A stretch of 64,000 bases of DNA, taken from an uncultured Anaerococcus sp. Its GTDB lineage: Bacteria > Bacillota > Clostridia > Tissierellales > Peptoniphilaceae. The notes under the pieces were generated by a model. That model did not search any database. It saw only the letters and a program-made list of their open reading frames with translations, and was not told the origin of the DNA. The position numbers were made by a program, and so were the translations under genes. Positions 8,281 to 16,382 of the stretch are shown here, in pieces (position 1 is the stretch's first letter; each line of letters starts with the position of its first letter). Where the stretch lies: contig CALUCE010000003.1 of assembly GCA_943914475.1 (NCBI GenBank), forward strand, positions 1 to 64,000. Direction: 5' to 3'.

Positions 8281-9157
8281 TATCTTCATCCTTTCTTATG
8301 AGAGGATAGCCTAACTCTTCTCTATTTTCTATATATTTTGCTGCAACCTTGGAAGAGATATCCCTTACTCTTTTGATATAGTGGCTTCTTTCTGATACTG
8401 AAATTGCCCCCTTGGCATCCAAGGTATTGAAGGTGTGGGATGCTTTTAAAACATTGTCATAAGCAGGATAAATAAGACCAAGATCTATAAGCCTTTCTGC
8501 TTCTTTTTCATAGGTTTCAAACAAGCCTTCCAAAACTTCGTTGCCTGCATCTTCAAAGGAATATTTGGAGTTTTCATATTCAGGGATTTTGAAAATGTCT
8601 CCATAAGTTAGGTAATCATTCCATTTTATATCATAAACATTGTCTACGTCTTGAAGATACATACAAATTCTTTCAAGGCCCACTGTGATTTCTCCACTTT
8701 CAAGCTCACAGTTGATTCCACCTACTTGTTGGAAATATGTAAATTGTGTAATTTCCATCCCATCAAGCCAAACTTCCCATCCAAGTCCCCAGGCACCAAG
8801 TGTTGGTGATTCCCAGTTGTCTTCGACAAATCTTATATCGTGTTCTTTTGGGTTTATACCTAAAACTTCTAGGTAGTTTAAGTATAAATCTTGGATATTG
8901 TCTGGTGTTGGCTTAAGGAGAACTTGGAGTTGGTGGTGTTGATAAAGCCTGTTTGGGTTTTCTCCATACCTACCATCTGCAGGTCTTCTTGATGGCTCCA
9001 CATAAACAACAGACCAAGGTTCCTTGCCCAAGGCCCTAAGGAAGGTGTGAGGATTCATAGTTCCTGCTCCCTTTTCGGTATCGTAAGGCAGCATCACTGC
9101 ACATCCTTGTTTTTTCCAATAATTAATTGATTTTAAAATTAAATCTTCAAAGTACAT
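8273..9157 (-). CDS. glyQ: Glycyl-tRNA synthetase alpha subunit
   Basis: The alpha chain holds the class II catalytic core that forms glycyl-adenylate. It begins MYFEDLILKSINYWKKQGC, and the conserved block around residues 40-75 includes EPSRRPADGRYGENPNR, part of the active site. The ATG at 9157 has AGGAGATAAA directly upstream; the open frame extends six codons further but that would overlap recO. Length 294 aa is normal for the family. It lies one base after recO and overlaps glyS, so it is inside the era-recO-glyQS operon. Confidence 0.98.
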   Translation of the reverse strand: MYFEDLILKSINYWKKQGCAVMLPYDTEKGAGTMNPHTFLRALGKEPWSVVYVEPSRRPADGRYGENPNRLYQHHQLQVLLKPTPDNIQDLYLNYLEVLGINPKEHDIRFVEDNWESPTLGAWGLGWEVWLDGMEITQFTYFQQVGGINCELESGEITVGLERICMYLQDVDNVYDIKWNDYLTYGDIFKIPEYENSKYSFEDAGNEVLEGLFETYEKEAERLIDLGLIYPAYDNVLKASHTFNTLDAKGAISVSERSHYIKRVRDISSKVAAKYIENREELGYPLIRKDEDNE

Positions 9158-9158
9158 T

Positions 9159-9929
9159 TTATCTCCTGTTTTCAATGGACTTATAAATCCATTCCATAGA
9201 ATTAAATTTTTTAAGTTCTAGTTTATCTAGGCAAAAGTCCATTATTAATTTTCCAATTTTTCCTAGGTCAAAATCACAAGTTTCTATATTTTCTAAGTCA
9301 TCTGAAGAAGTATAGAGAAGTTTTTTCAAAAAAAGAACTTCCTTTTTCGATAGGTAAATCCTATCTTTAACTTGGTTTTTCATCTCAAGACCTACAAGTG
9401 AGGAATAGTAGTGACTGAAGTAGCTATCCTCATAGGAAATTTTCCTTCCTGATATAGCACAAGTTCCAAGATTTGGCTTAAAGCCTGAGAAAGATATATA
9501 TTTAAGCAAAAATCCATAAAATATATTGGCTCTATTTTCCTTGGAATTTTCAAAAGCTTCAAAACTTTTGTCAATCAGCTTGTAAGTCGTTTCAAATTGT
9601 GTGTGGTCTATTGTCCTAAGTAGCAAGTCACAAATTGCCGATTTGTATATTATTATATCAAAATTCTTGTTAGATTTCGAGTAGGAGTCAAGGAGTGTAG
9701 CCTCCCTTATCCCGTAAAAATCAGTTTTGGTCTTGTAAAGAGCATAGTCTGCTTTTACAAATCTCATAGTAGCAGAGAGGTTCTTATTTTTCGGTCTTAG
9801 AACTCCCCTGGCGAGGATAGAGATTTTTCCAAGCTCCTTGGTAAAAACTTCTATAATCTTTGATGACTCCTTGTAGGGAAATTCCCTTAAAACAAAACCG
9901 TTGACCCTATCAAGATCACTTGTAGCCAA
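9159..9929 (-). CDS. recO: DNA repair protein RecO
   Basis: RecO works with RecF and RecR to load RecA onto SSB-coated single-stranded DNA. It is 256 aa. The N-terminal OB fold starts GFVLREFPYKESSKIIEVFT and contains ILARGVLRPKN. The C-terminal part is helical. The zinc-finger region found in many RecO proteins is reduced: only one Cys is seen in GTCAISGRK, so zinc binding is doubtful. The start codon is TTG, overlapping the era stop by 14 bases, which implies coupling. It sits between era and glyQ as in many Firmicutes. Confidence 0.95.
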   Translation of the reverse strand: MATSDLDRVNGFVLREFPYKESSKIIEVFTKELGKISILARGVLRPKNKNLSATMRFVKADYALYKTKTDFYGIREATLLDSYSKSNKNFDIIIYKSAICDLLLRTIDHTQFETTYKLIDKSFEAFENSKENRANIFYGFLLKYISFSGFKPNLGTCAISGRKISYEDSYFSHYYSSLVGLEMKNQVKDRIYLSKKEVLFLKKLLYTSSDDLENIETCDFDLGKIGKLIMDFCLDKLELKKFNSMEWIYKSIENRR

Positions 9930-10797
9930 ACCTATCCACCAACTTTTGCTTCTTGCGCCAGTCTTTTTCTACCTTGACCCATAGTTGTAAGTTAACCTTG
10001 CAGCTAAGGAAGGTCTCTATTTCTTTTCTAGCTTCCATTCCTATTTGCTTAATCTTTCTTCCGCCCCTACCTATAACTATCTCCTTGTGAGATTCTTTTT
10101 CTGTAATTATGGTGGCATGAATATCTATGATTTTTTTGTCAGGTCTTTCTTTAAAAGAATCAATCCTTACATAAATGCCGTGAGGAACTTCGCTAGATAA
10201 GTTGATTAATGCCTTTTCCCTTATTATCTCAGATACTATAAATCTTTCGTTTTTGTTGGTAATCATATCATCCGGATAATATCTTGGTCCCTTTGGCAAG
10301 AAGTCTTTGACTGCCTTTATATAGGTGTCTATATTTTCATCATTTAAGGCAGATATACCTATTATCTTTTGGAAAATCCCCATCTTTTCAAACTTATCAT
10401 AAATAAGGTGATATTCTTCCTTGCTTATAAGGTCGGTCTTATTTATCAAAAGAGTCATAGGAACGTCTATATTTTCAAGCATGTCCAAAATCATTTGGTC
10501 AAGTCTACCAATTTCTGTAGAATGATCCACTATTAGGGTTACTACATCTGAATCCTTAAGCGAATATTCAGAAACTTCCAAGAGGTGTTCTTGGAGTTTG
10601 TTTCTTGGACTTTGGATACCAGGAGTGTCCAAGAATATTATTTGGCTGTCATCATCATTGTAGATGATTTGTATTTGGTCCCTGGTGGTTTGAGGTTTAT
10701 TTGAAATAATAGAGATTTTTTCTCTAATTATTTTCTCCATCAAGGTTGACTTTCCTACATTGGCCCTGCCTACAACTGAAACAAATCCTGATTTCAT
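9916..10797 (-). CDS. era: GTPase Era, 16S rRNA-binding
   Basis: Era is an essential GTPase that binds the 3' end of 16S rRNA and helps mature the 30S subunit. The GTPase motifs are clear: G1 GRANVGKST (10-18), G2 around TTRD, G3 DTPG (57-60), G4 NKTD (119-122), G5 near SAL. The C-terminal KH domain contains VIGRGGRKIKQIG (about 240-252). Length 293 aa is standard. The ATG overlaps the cdd stop (ATGA) behind GGAGGAAG, and its own end overlaps recO, so the three are one operon. Confidence 0.98.
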   Translation of the reverse strand: MKSGFVSVVGRANVGKSTLMEKIIREKISIISNKPQTTRDQIQIIYNDDDSQIIFLDTPGIQSPRNKLQEHLLEVSEYSLKDSDVVTLIVDHSTEIGRLDQMILDMLENIDVPMTLLINKTDLISKEEYHLIYDKFEKMGIFQKIIGISALNDENIDTYIKAVKDFLPKGPRYYPDDMITNKNERFIVSEIIREKALINLSSEVPHGIYVRIDSFKERPDKKIIDIHATIITEKESHKEIVIGRGGRKIKQIGMEARKEIETFLSCKVNLQLWVKVEKDWRKKQKLVDRFGYK

Positions 10798-11198
10798 ACT
10801 TCCTCCAATTTATCTTTTTTAAATGATAGGGGCAAGATTTCATCCATCCTATAGACTTTGTAGTCGTCTACAGAATTTGCAAGGACTATCTTGCTATCCT
10901 CATCCAGAAATTCCGCCATAAACTGCCTACATACTCCACAAGGACTGGTATCCTTGGCATCTGCAGTTAAAATCAAATAATCTATGTCTCTATGCCCATC
11001 TGATATACAAGAAGCAAGGGCTGACCTTTCTGCGCATATAGTTGCAGGATAGGAGGCATTTTCTATATTGACCCCCTTATAAATTTCCCCTGTTTTTGTT
11101 ACAACCAGGGCTGAGACCCTAAAGTTAGAATAAGGTGAATAAGAATTTTTCTTGTTATCAATCGCCATTTGTATAAGTTCTTTTAAATTATCTATCAT
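10794..11198 (-). CDS. cdd: Cytidine deaminase
   Basis: Cdd converts cytidine and deoxycytidine to uridine forms in pyrimidine salvage. It is the short tetrameric type at 134 aa. The zinc site is complete: Cys55-Ala-Glu57 (CAERSA), where Glu57 is the proton shuttle, and PCGVC with Cys87 and Cys90. The substrate-binding FRVSA and NIENASYPAT segments are present. It overlaps dgkA by ATGA at its start and era at its end, within the conserved dgkA-cdd-era order. Confidence 0.98.
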   Translation of the reverse strand: MIDNLKELIQMAIDNKKNSYSPYSNFRVSALVVTKTGEIYKGVNIENASYPATICAERSALASCISDGHRDIDYLILTADAKDTSPCGVCRQFMAEFLDEDSKIVLANSVDDYKVYRMDEILPLSFKKDKLEEV

Positions 11199-12001
11199 GA
11201 GAATGCTCCAAATATTGAAAATGCTAAAAGTGAGCCTAGGATGGCTCCTCTGATTATTTCTGGTAGTGAGTGGATATCAGCTTCAAATCTTGATTCTGCA
11301 ACTATTATAGCTAGCCCATAAAAAATCAATATTGAAAATGAATCTCCACTTGTCATCATGGCCCCTATGGTCGCCAGTGCAAAGGAGACCGCTGTATGGC
11401 CTGAGACAAAACCTCCATGGAAGGCTGTACCCTTGCCCTTATAGAAAAGTCCCTTCAAAAATATGGTTAGGATTATTACAACTGCCACTGTAATCAAGGC
11501 CAGGTGGGAAGGCCTTCTTGATATCCTAATAAATAAGGAATTTGAGAAATTAGTAAGCTTATCAAAAAATATAAGATAGGCCACAAAAATCGATACCAAG
11601 GCTGAAACAAAGGTTGCAGCCGCAGAAACATCCTTGGCAGCCTTGGCAAGCTTTGATACCTTGCCATTACTAGCTAGGTTTACAGCCTCTTCTATGGCTG
11701 TGTTAACTAGCTCCATACATATTACAAAGGATATGGAAAGTATCAGAAAGATCATCTCCACCCTGGAAACATTAAAAAAGAGAGAAGCAAGAAGGACTAG
11801 GACTGAAACTAAAACATGAAATTTCATGTTTTTTTCATTTGATATGGCATAAACCAAGCCCTCAAAGGCATAGTCAAAACCTTTTACAAATTTTTCTCCC
11901 GGAGTTTTTGCTGTATTAACAAAAAGCTCCCCCTCTTCTTCTTTCTTTAACTCTTCAAGTATTTCTTCTTTAATCTGATCCTTAAGTTTGTTTTCATCCA
12001 T
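11195..12001 (-). CDS. DgkA-type lipid kinase fused to a PAP2 phosphatase domain
   Basis: This 268-aa protein joins two enzymes. After a very acidic, coiled N-terminus (about 40 residues), residues 45-150 form a small membrane kinase of the DgkA family, with NTAIEEAVNL and a C-terminal LAKAAKDVSAAA motif. In Gram-positives this enzyme phosphorylates undecaprenol or diacylglycerol. The remaining part is a PAP2 phosphatase: SGHTAVSFA, then SRFEADIHSLPE with the catalytic His and Glu where Asp is usual. The product could therefore both make and remove lipid phosphate; direction is unknown. The start is ATG at 12001 with GGAG nine bases away, overlapping ybeY by 8 bases. The ATG is preferred over the upstream TTG. 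Confidence 0.85.
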   Translation of the reverse strand: MDENKLKDQIKEEILEELKKEEEGELFVNTAKTPGEKFVKGFDYAFEGLVYAISNEKNMKFHVLVSVLVLLASLFFNVSRVEMIFLILSISFVICMELVNTAIEEAVNLASNGKVSKLAKAAKDVSAAATFVSALVSIFVAYLIFFDKLTNFSNSLFIRISRRPSHLALITVAVVIILTIFLKGLFYKGKGTAFHGGFVSGHTAVSFALATIGAMMTSGDSFSILIFYGLAIIVAESRFEADIHSLPEIIRGAILGSLLAFSIFGAFS

Positions 12002-12470
12002 TTTTAAATACTCCAAGATTTTTCATGATGGTCTTTTCCCTGGACCTCATGACTTTTTTGTCTTCTTCTGTCATATGGTCATAGCCCAAAAGGTGCAAGA
12101 TGGAATGACAGGATAGATACATCAGTTCTCTTTCCAAAGAATGGCCAAAGTCTTTGGCCTGCTCTTTGGCTACATCCATACATATAACTATATCTCCAAG
12201 GGTTGGTTCAAAAACTCCTTGGGAACCCTCTTGGTCTTTTATAAGATCATTTTTTGTTTCGTAGATAGGAAAAGATAGGACATCTGTAGGTCTATCCACT
12301 TGTCTATATTCCTTATTCATCCTGTGGATTTCATCCCTATCAACAAAGGTAAGGGATATCTCCACATGGCTATCTATACCTTCTACTTTTAGGACTTCCC
12401 TTGTAGTTGTTTCCAGGTCCTTGTCAAAGTCTATATCCTGGTCTGTGGTATTATTTATCAGAAGTTTCAT
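11994..12470 (-). CDS. ybeY: Endoribonuclease YbeY (16S rRNA maturation)
   Basis: YbeY is a metal-dependent RNase needed for 16S rRNA 3' maturation and ribosome quality control. The zinc motif is CHSILHLLGYDH near the C-terminus, preceded by the conserved TDVLSFP and GDIVIC blocks. The start MKLLINNTTDQD at 12470 gives 158 aa, the family length; the frame extends 19 codons upstream into the phoH end but these are not conserved. It overlaps phoH by 20 bases and dgkA by 8, so all are one transcript. Confidence 0.95.
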   Translation of the reverse strand: MKLLINNTTDQDIDFDKDLETTTREVLKVEGIDSHVEISLTFVDRDEIHRMNKEYRQVDRPTDVLSFPIYETKNDLIKDQEGSQGVFEPTLGDIVICMDVAKEQAKDFGHSLERELMYLSCHSILHLLGYDHMTEEDKKVMRSREKTIMKNLGVFKNG

Positions 12471-13458
12471 TTTTTTCTCTTTCTTCCTTGGCTTCTTGTC
12501 TTTTCTTATCATCAAGTTCGTAGGCATCTATTATCCTTTGAACTAGAGGGTGTCTTACCACGTCTATGGATGAAAATCTCATAAAGGAAATTCCCTCTAC
12601 CCCATCAAGAATTCTTGATGCTGAAGCAAGTCCTGATTTTTTTCCTCTTGGAAGGTCGACTTGGGTTATATCTCCAGTGATGATGGCCTTGGAACCATAT
12701 CCAAGTCTGGTTAAGAACATCTTCATTTGTTCGTGGGTTGTGTTTTGAGCCTCATCTAGGATTACAAAGGAATTGTCCAAGGTCCTACCTCTCATATAGG
12801 CTAGGGGTGCTATTTCTATAATTTCTTTCTCCACTAGGTCTTGGTAGTTTTCAAAACCAAATATCTCAAACAAGGCATCATAGAGAGGTCTTAGGTAAGG
12901 GTCTACCTTATCTTGTAAGTCTCCTGGTAAAAATCCTAGGCTCTCTCCCGCTTCTACGGCTGGTCTTGTTAGGATAATCCTGTTTACTTGGCCACTTTTA
13001 AAGGCTGCTACCGCTGCAGCAACTGCTAGATAAGTCTTTCCTGTACCTGCTGGTCCTATACCAAAAACTATGTCATTTTCCTTTATCATATCTACATAAG
13101 ATTTTTGACCTAGGGTCTTTGGTTTGATAGGTTTTCCTTCAGCTGTAGTAATAACAACTTCATTTAAAAGAGATTTTATAACATCCTTGTTCTCTCTTTC
13201 TAGCATATCCGCATGGTATTTTAAAGATTGAAAGTCTAAGCTCTTAGTATTTTCTACAAGCTTTAAAAGCTGAGCGATGAGGTTTTCTGCTAGGTTTACT
13301 CCTATCTCGTCACCCTTGATAGTAAGCATATTGTTTTCTGTTTTTATCTTTACACCGAAACGGTTTTGTATATACTTTCTATTCTTGTCAAAATTCCCAA
13401 AAAGTATCATCAGGTCATCTTGACTTAGTATTTCTATTTCTTTCTTAATAATAATCAC
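12451..13458 (-). CDS. PhoH-like ATPase (YbeZ/PhoH family)
   Basis: This is a cytoplasmic ATPase of the PhoH family, commonly coupled to YbeY and implicated in RNA metabolism. It has an N-terminal region resembling a KH domain, Walker A GPAGTGKT (about 137-144), and Walker B FVILDEAQNTT. At 335 aa it is typical. The start is unclear. The only upstream GGAG overlaps a GTG at 13458, and the three following ATT codons are better spaced; the first ATG, at codon 17, has a poor site and would remove conserved residues. A TATAAT lies about 25 bases upstream, so this starts the operon that continues to the PPDK regulator. Confidence 0.93.
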   Translation of the reverse strand: MIIIKKEIEILSQDDLMILFGNFDKNRKYIQNRFGVKIKTENNMLTIKGDEIGVNLAENLIAQLLKLVENTKSLDFQSLKYHADMLERENKDVIKSLLNEVVITTAEGKPIKPKTLGQKSYVDMIKENDIVFGIGPAGTGKTYLAVAAAVAAFKSGQVNRIILTRPAVEAGESLGFLPGDLQDKVDPYLRPLYDALFEIFGFENYQDLVEKEIIEIAPLAYMRGRTLDNSFVILDEAQNTTHEQMKMFLTRLGYGSKAIITGDITQVDLPRGKKSGLASASRILDGVEGISFMRFSSIDVVRHPLVQRIIDAYELDDKKRQEAKEEREKNETSDK

Positions 13459-13479
13459 TCCTATTTGTATTGTGTTAAT

Positions 13480-13488
13480 ATTATACCA
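13480..13488 (-). promoter_or_regulatory. Extended -10 promoter for the phoH operon
   Basis: The minus strand reads TGGTATAAT, a perfect -10 with the TGn extension. No good -35 is seen (TTAGCC at 17 bp), as expected for an extended -10 promoter. The leader before the start is about 15 bases. Confidence 0.6.
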
Positions 13489-13531
13489 TTTTTAGCCCTT
13501 ATGGCTAAAATAAAAGGTCTATATCGATGCA

Positions 13532-13568
13532 CAAAAAGCCTCCCATAAGAAAATCATCTTACAGGAGG
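13532..13568 (-). terminator. Terminator after the nfeD-floA operon
   Basis: Arms 13539-13550 and 13557-13568 (CCTCCCATAAGA/TCTTACAGGAGG) make a 12-bp stem with two mismatches, followed by T5 on the minus strand. It separates the nfeD-floA unit from the phoH promoter. Confidence 0.8.
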
Positions 13569-13574
13569 TATCTT

Positions 13575-13922
13575 TTATCTTAGTGACTTAGGCTTTCCTA
13601 GGATTTCAGAATAAATAATGGCCTTTCTCATTTCATCTCGGGTCAAATTTATTTTCCTTGGATCCTTTTTCTTGGCTTCTATGTCAAGTTTTTCAACATA
13701 GGTCACTCTAGGTTTTTTATCTTTTTTTTGTTGTGTGTTTCTATTATTATTTCTTTGAAAAGAAGTATTTTTGTTTGTAGATCTCTTTTTAGATTTTTTT
13801 ACATTAGGTCTTTTTTTCTTAGTTTGATTTTTTTGCTTCTTATAAGCATTTTTATTTGAAAGATCTGATGGAAATTCTCCTAAAATATCGTTTAGAAAAG
13901 ATCCAAAATTACTCTTTTTCAT
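13575..13922 (-). CDS. Unknown basic protein, third gene of the nfeD-floA operon
   Basis: I do not recognise a function. The 115-aa protein has a short N-terminal FGSFLNDILGEFP segment and a long middle (about 25-75) of Lys, Asn, Arg and Gln that should be disordered and could bind nucleic acid or acidic lipid. A conserved-looking tail follows: LTRDEMRKAIIYSEILGKP. It starts at the floA stop codon (shared base), so it is co-translated with FloA. A membrane-surface or RNA role would be guesswork. Confidence 0.75.
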   Translation of the reverse strand: MKKSNFGSFLNDILGEFPSDLSNKNAYKKQKNQTKKKRPNVKKSKKRSTNKNTSFQRNNNRNTQQKKDKKPRVTYVEKLDIEAKKKDPRKINLTRDEMRKAIIYSEILGKPKSLR

Positions 13923-14869
13923 TATTTGTCACCATTTTCTGGATTTGAAATTGATTGTCTCATCTCTGTATCAGCATTGATATTTTTCATATTATAGTAA
14001 TCAAGCACTCCCAAGTTTCCGTCTGATAAGGCCTTTGAAATAGCTTCTGGAATCTTTGATTCTGCTTCTACTACCTTGGCCCTGTTTTCTTGTTCTAGGG
14101 CTATGGCTTGAGATCTTCTTTCTTCTGCCTTGGCTTGGGCTATATTCTTATCAGCTTCTGCTTGTTGAAGTTGTAGTTGGGCACCCACGTTTCTTCCTAT
14201 ATCAATATCTGCTATATCGATTGAAAGAATTTCAAAGGCTGTTCCTGAGTCAAGTCCTTTTTCTAGAACTGTTTTTGAAATATTGTCTGGATTTTCCAAA
14301 ACTTCTGAGTGAGAGAATGAAGAACCTACTGTGGTTACTATACCTTCACCAACTCTTGCTATAATTGTTTCTTCACCAGCACCACCGACTAGCCTGTCTA
14401 TATTGGCTCTTACTGTGACTTTTGCTATAACCAAAACTTCTATACCGTTTTGAGCTACAGCTGAAATTTTTGGTGTATTGATTACCTTTGGTGTAACTGA
14501 AACTTGGACAGCTTCAAAAACGTTACGACCAGCAAGGTTCATGGCTGCTGCTTGCTCAAAAGTTAGGTCGATGTTGGCTCTTTCTGCTGCTATAAGTGCA
14601 TCTACTACTTGGTTCACATCTCCACCTGATAAATAATGGCTTTCTAAATCTTGAGATTTGATATTAATTCCTGCTTGGTGGGATTTGATTAAAGCCTTTA
14701 CTATTAGGGTAGGCTTAACATTCCTAAATCTCATAGCAACAAGGGATGCCATGGAAATTCCTACTCCAGAAAACCTTGCTGTTATCCAAAGGCCTATTGG
14801 CACCATGGATAGGAAAACAAAAATTAAAACTACAACTAAAATTGGTACAATTGGTATGTTAAATGGCAT
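13922..14869 (-). CDS. floA: Flotillin-like protein FloA
   Basis: FloA forms membrane microdomains (lipid-raft-like) that organise signalling and secretion proteins. One N-terminal membrane hairpin (about residues 5-30) is followed by the SPFH-like domain with AGINIKSQDLESHYL and ANIDRLVGGAGEETI. A helical EA-rich region (QLQQAEADKNIAQAKAEERR) then drives oligomerisation. I start at ATG 14869 since GGAGG is six bases away; the ATG at 14875 abuts the site. Length 315 aa is near the YqfA norm. It overlaps nfeD, its usual partner. Confidence 0.95.
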   Translation of the reverse strand: MPFNIPIVPILVVVLIFVFLSMVPIGLWITARFSGVGISMASLVAMRFRNVKPTLIVKALIKSHQAGINIKSQDLESHYLSGGDVNQVVDALIAAERANIDLTFEQAAAMNLAGRNVFEAVQVSVTPKVINTPKISAVAQNGIEVLVIAKVTVRANIDRLVGGAGEETIIARVGEGIVTTVGSSFSHSEVLENPDNISKTVLEKGLDSGTAFEILSIDIADIDIGRNVGAQLQLQQAEADKNIAQAKAEERRSQAIALEQENRAKVVEAESKIPEAISKALSDGNLGVLDYYNMKNINADTEMRQSISNPENGDK

Positions 14870-15503
14870 AATCATCCTCCTTTAATTCTTCTACAACAAT
14901 ATGTCCATCTTTAATCTCTCTTACTATTACTTTCTTATCTTTTTTTATAAAATCTCCCTTGGTCTTGGCATCATAGGAATTACCATCAACCACTATAACC
15001 CCCGTTGGTCTTAGGACAGTCTTGGCAAAACCTATTTTGCCAATCAAATTTGAGTGGTCTTTTTTGGAATTGTAGCCTCTTTTTGGGGACTGAACGTCTG
15101 TGAGTATGGCCTTATCAAAAATCTTCGCATTAAAGCCCAGTCTTACAAAAATTGTTACAGAAATTATAACTCCTGCAGCAGTTGTAAGAAGAACTATAAG
15201 ACTAGTAAGCTTATTATCAAAGGCATCGTAAAGTGAATACCCAGTAAGTATTATTCCAGCTATTCCAATGATTCCAAAGGATGGGATAAAAAGTTCCAGT
15301 GTCAAAAGCAAGACACCCGAAATAAATATCAAGATAGTAGTCAAGTCTGCCCTGCCTTGGATCAGGTTAGACCTATAAAAGAATACAAAGAATCCTAAAC
15401 TAAGAAGAGCAAACAAGATTTTTTTCTCGGTAAATATGATAGCTACCAAGCAAATAAAAGCCAGTGTAAAACTTATAGCCAAAATCAAATCATTTGCCAC
15501 CAT
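14859..15503 (-). CDS. NfeD-family membrane protein, short form
   Basis: NfeD proteins accompany flotillins. This 214-aa copy lacks the N-terminal serine-protease domain of long NfeD. It has four or five membrane segments (within residues 5-130) and a C-terminal OB-fold domain beginning LIGKIGFAKTVLRPTG, typical of the NfeD soluble part. The ATG at 15503 has GGGAGG upstream. It overlaps floA by 11 bases. It most likely binds FloA in the membrane. Confidence 0.9.
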   Translation of the reverse strand: MVANDLILAISFTLAFICLVAIIFTEKKILFALLSLGFFVFFYRSNLIQGRADLTTILIFISGVLLLTLELFIPSFGIIGIAGIILTGYSLYDAFDNKLTSLIVLLTTAAGVIISVTIFVRLGFNAKIFDKAILTDVQSPKRGYNSKKDHSNLIGKIGFAKTVLRPTGVIVVDGNSYDAKTKGDFIKKDKKVIVREIKDGHIVVEELKEDDYAI

Positions 15504-15641
15504 TTTATCCTCCCTTCTTCGAAATTTTTCATTCTCTTTAGATTTATACCCAAAAGGTTTAAAATATTATTTTTTTATAACTAATTTTTTATCTTTATTA
15601 ATTAATAGATCTATAAGCGAGCTTTAGGTTAATAAAAGTAA

Positions 15642-15681
15642 AAGCCACAAACTTGCCTAGGTTCGCCAATATTTGTGGCTT
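15642..15681 (-). terminator. Terminator after the 15720-16205 gene
   Basis: Perfect 10-bp arms AAGCCACAAA (15642-15651) and TTTGTGGCTT (15672-15681), with a T-rich tail on the minus strand. Confidence 0.75.
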
Positions 15682-15719
15682 AAATATAGAAAAAGCATAG
15701 GTAACAAAGATCCCAAATT

Positions 15720-16205
15720 TTATTTCTTATTTTTTATCCTATCTAGTATAAAGATAATAAAAACTATAAAGATAGATTGCAAAATGAAATCTCTAAAATT
15801 GTCATTCTTAACTTTTTTTAAGCTTAGATCATAGTCTCCATCTTTAAAGTCTATCCTAAGCAGATAGTCATAGAAGGAATTTTCAATAATATCATTAACC
15901 TCTTCACCCTTAGAAAAGCCTATAGTATCATCTTTCATAAGCTTATATCTATCAATGAAAAACGATTTTTTAAAGTGTAATAGTTCATACTTATCTCCGT
16001 CCGTAAATATAAGTATATTAGAATCATCTTTAGAAATTTGCTTGTCAAGCTTATAATTTTCATCTAAATCTTCTATGTATTCTAAACCTGCCTTTGGAAT
16101 TTCTTTTTTATTAAGTCTATAAATATTAAATCCATCTATAAGTATATAAAAAAGAACAAAAATCGTAATAATTATTAGTAAAATCTTATTAAGAGTTTTT
16201 TTCAT
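15720..16205 (-). CDS. Unknown protein with two membrane anchors
   Basis: No family is recognised. The 161-aa protein has an N-terminal membrane segment (about 7-25), an acidic outer region of about 110 residues, and a C-terminal membrane segment ending in DRIKNKK. The ATG at 16205 is chosen because AGGAGA lies seven bases upstream; a longer frame has no such site. It forms a single-gene unit between two terminators. Its outside loop may sense or bind something, but the sequence gives no clue. Confidence 0.7.
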   Translation of the reverse strand: MKKTLNKILLIIITIFVLFYILIDGFNIYRLNKKEIPKAGLEYIEDLDENYKLDKQISKDDSNILIFTDGDKYELLHFKKSFFIDRYKLMKDDTIGFSKGEEVNDIIENSFYDYLLRIDFKDGDYDLSLKKVKNDNFRDFILQSIFIVFIIFILDRIKNKK

Positions 16206-16340
16206 ACAAATCTCCTTAAATATATAATAGAACATTAGATATATTATAAAATAATATACTTTGTTTTTTATGAAACTATTATAACAAAATATATAAGTTT
16301 ATCAATAATTTTTTTCTTATCTTATAGCATTTAATCAGAT

Positions 16341-16377
16341 AAAAAATGAGCCTATCTAATTTTTTAGATAAGCTCAT
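16341..16377 (-). terminator. Terminator after fni
   Basis: ATGAGC...GCTCAT arms (14 bp with one mismatch) around an AT loop, and T6 on the minus strand. It lies five bases after the fni stop. Confidence 0.8.
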
Positions 16378-16382
16378 CTTAC

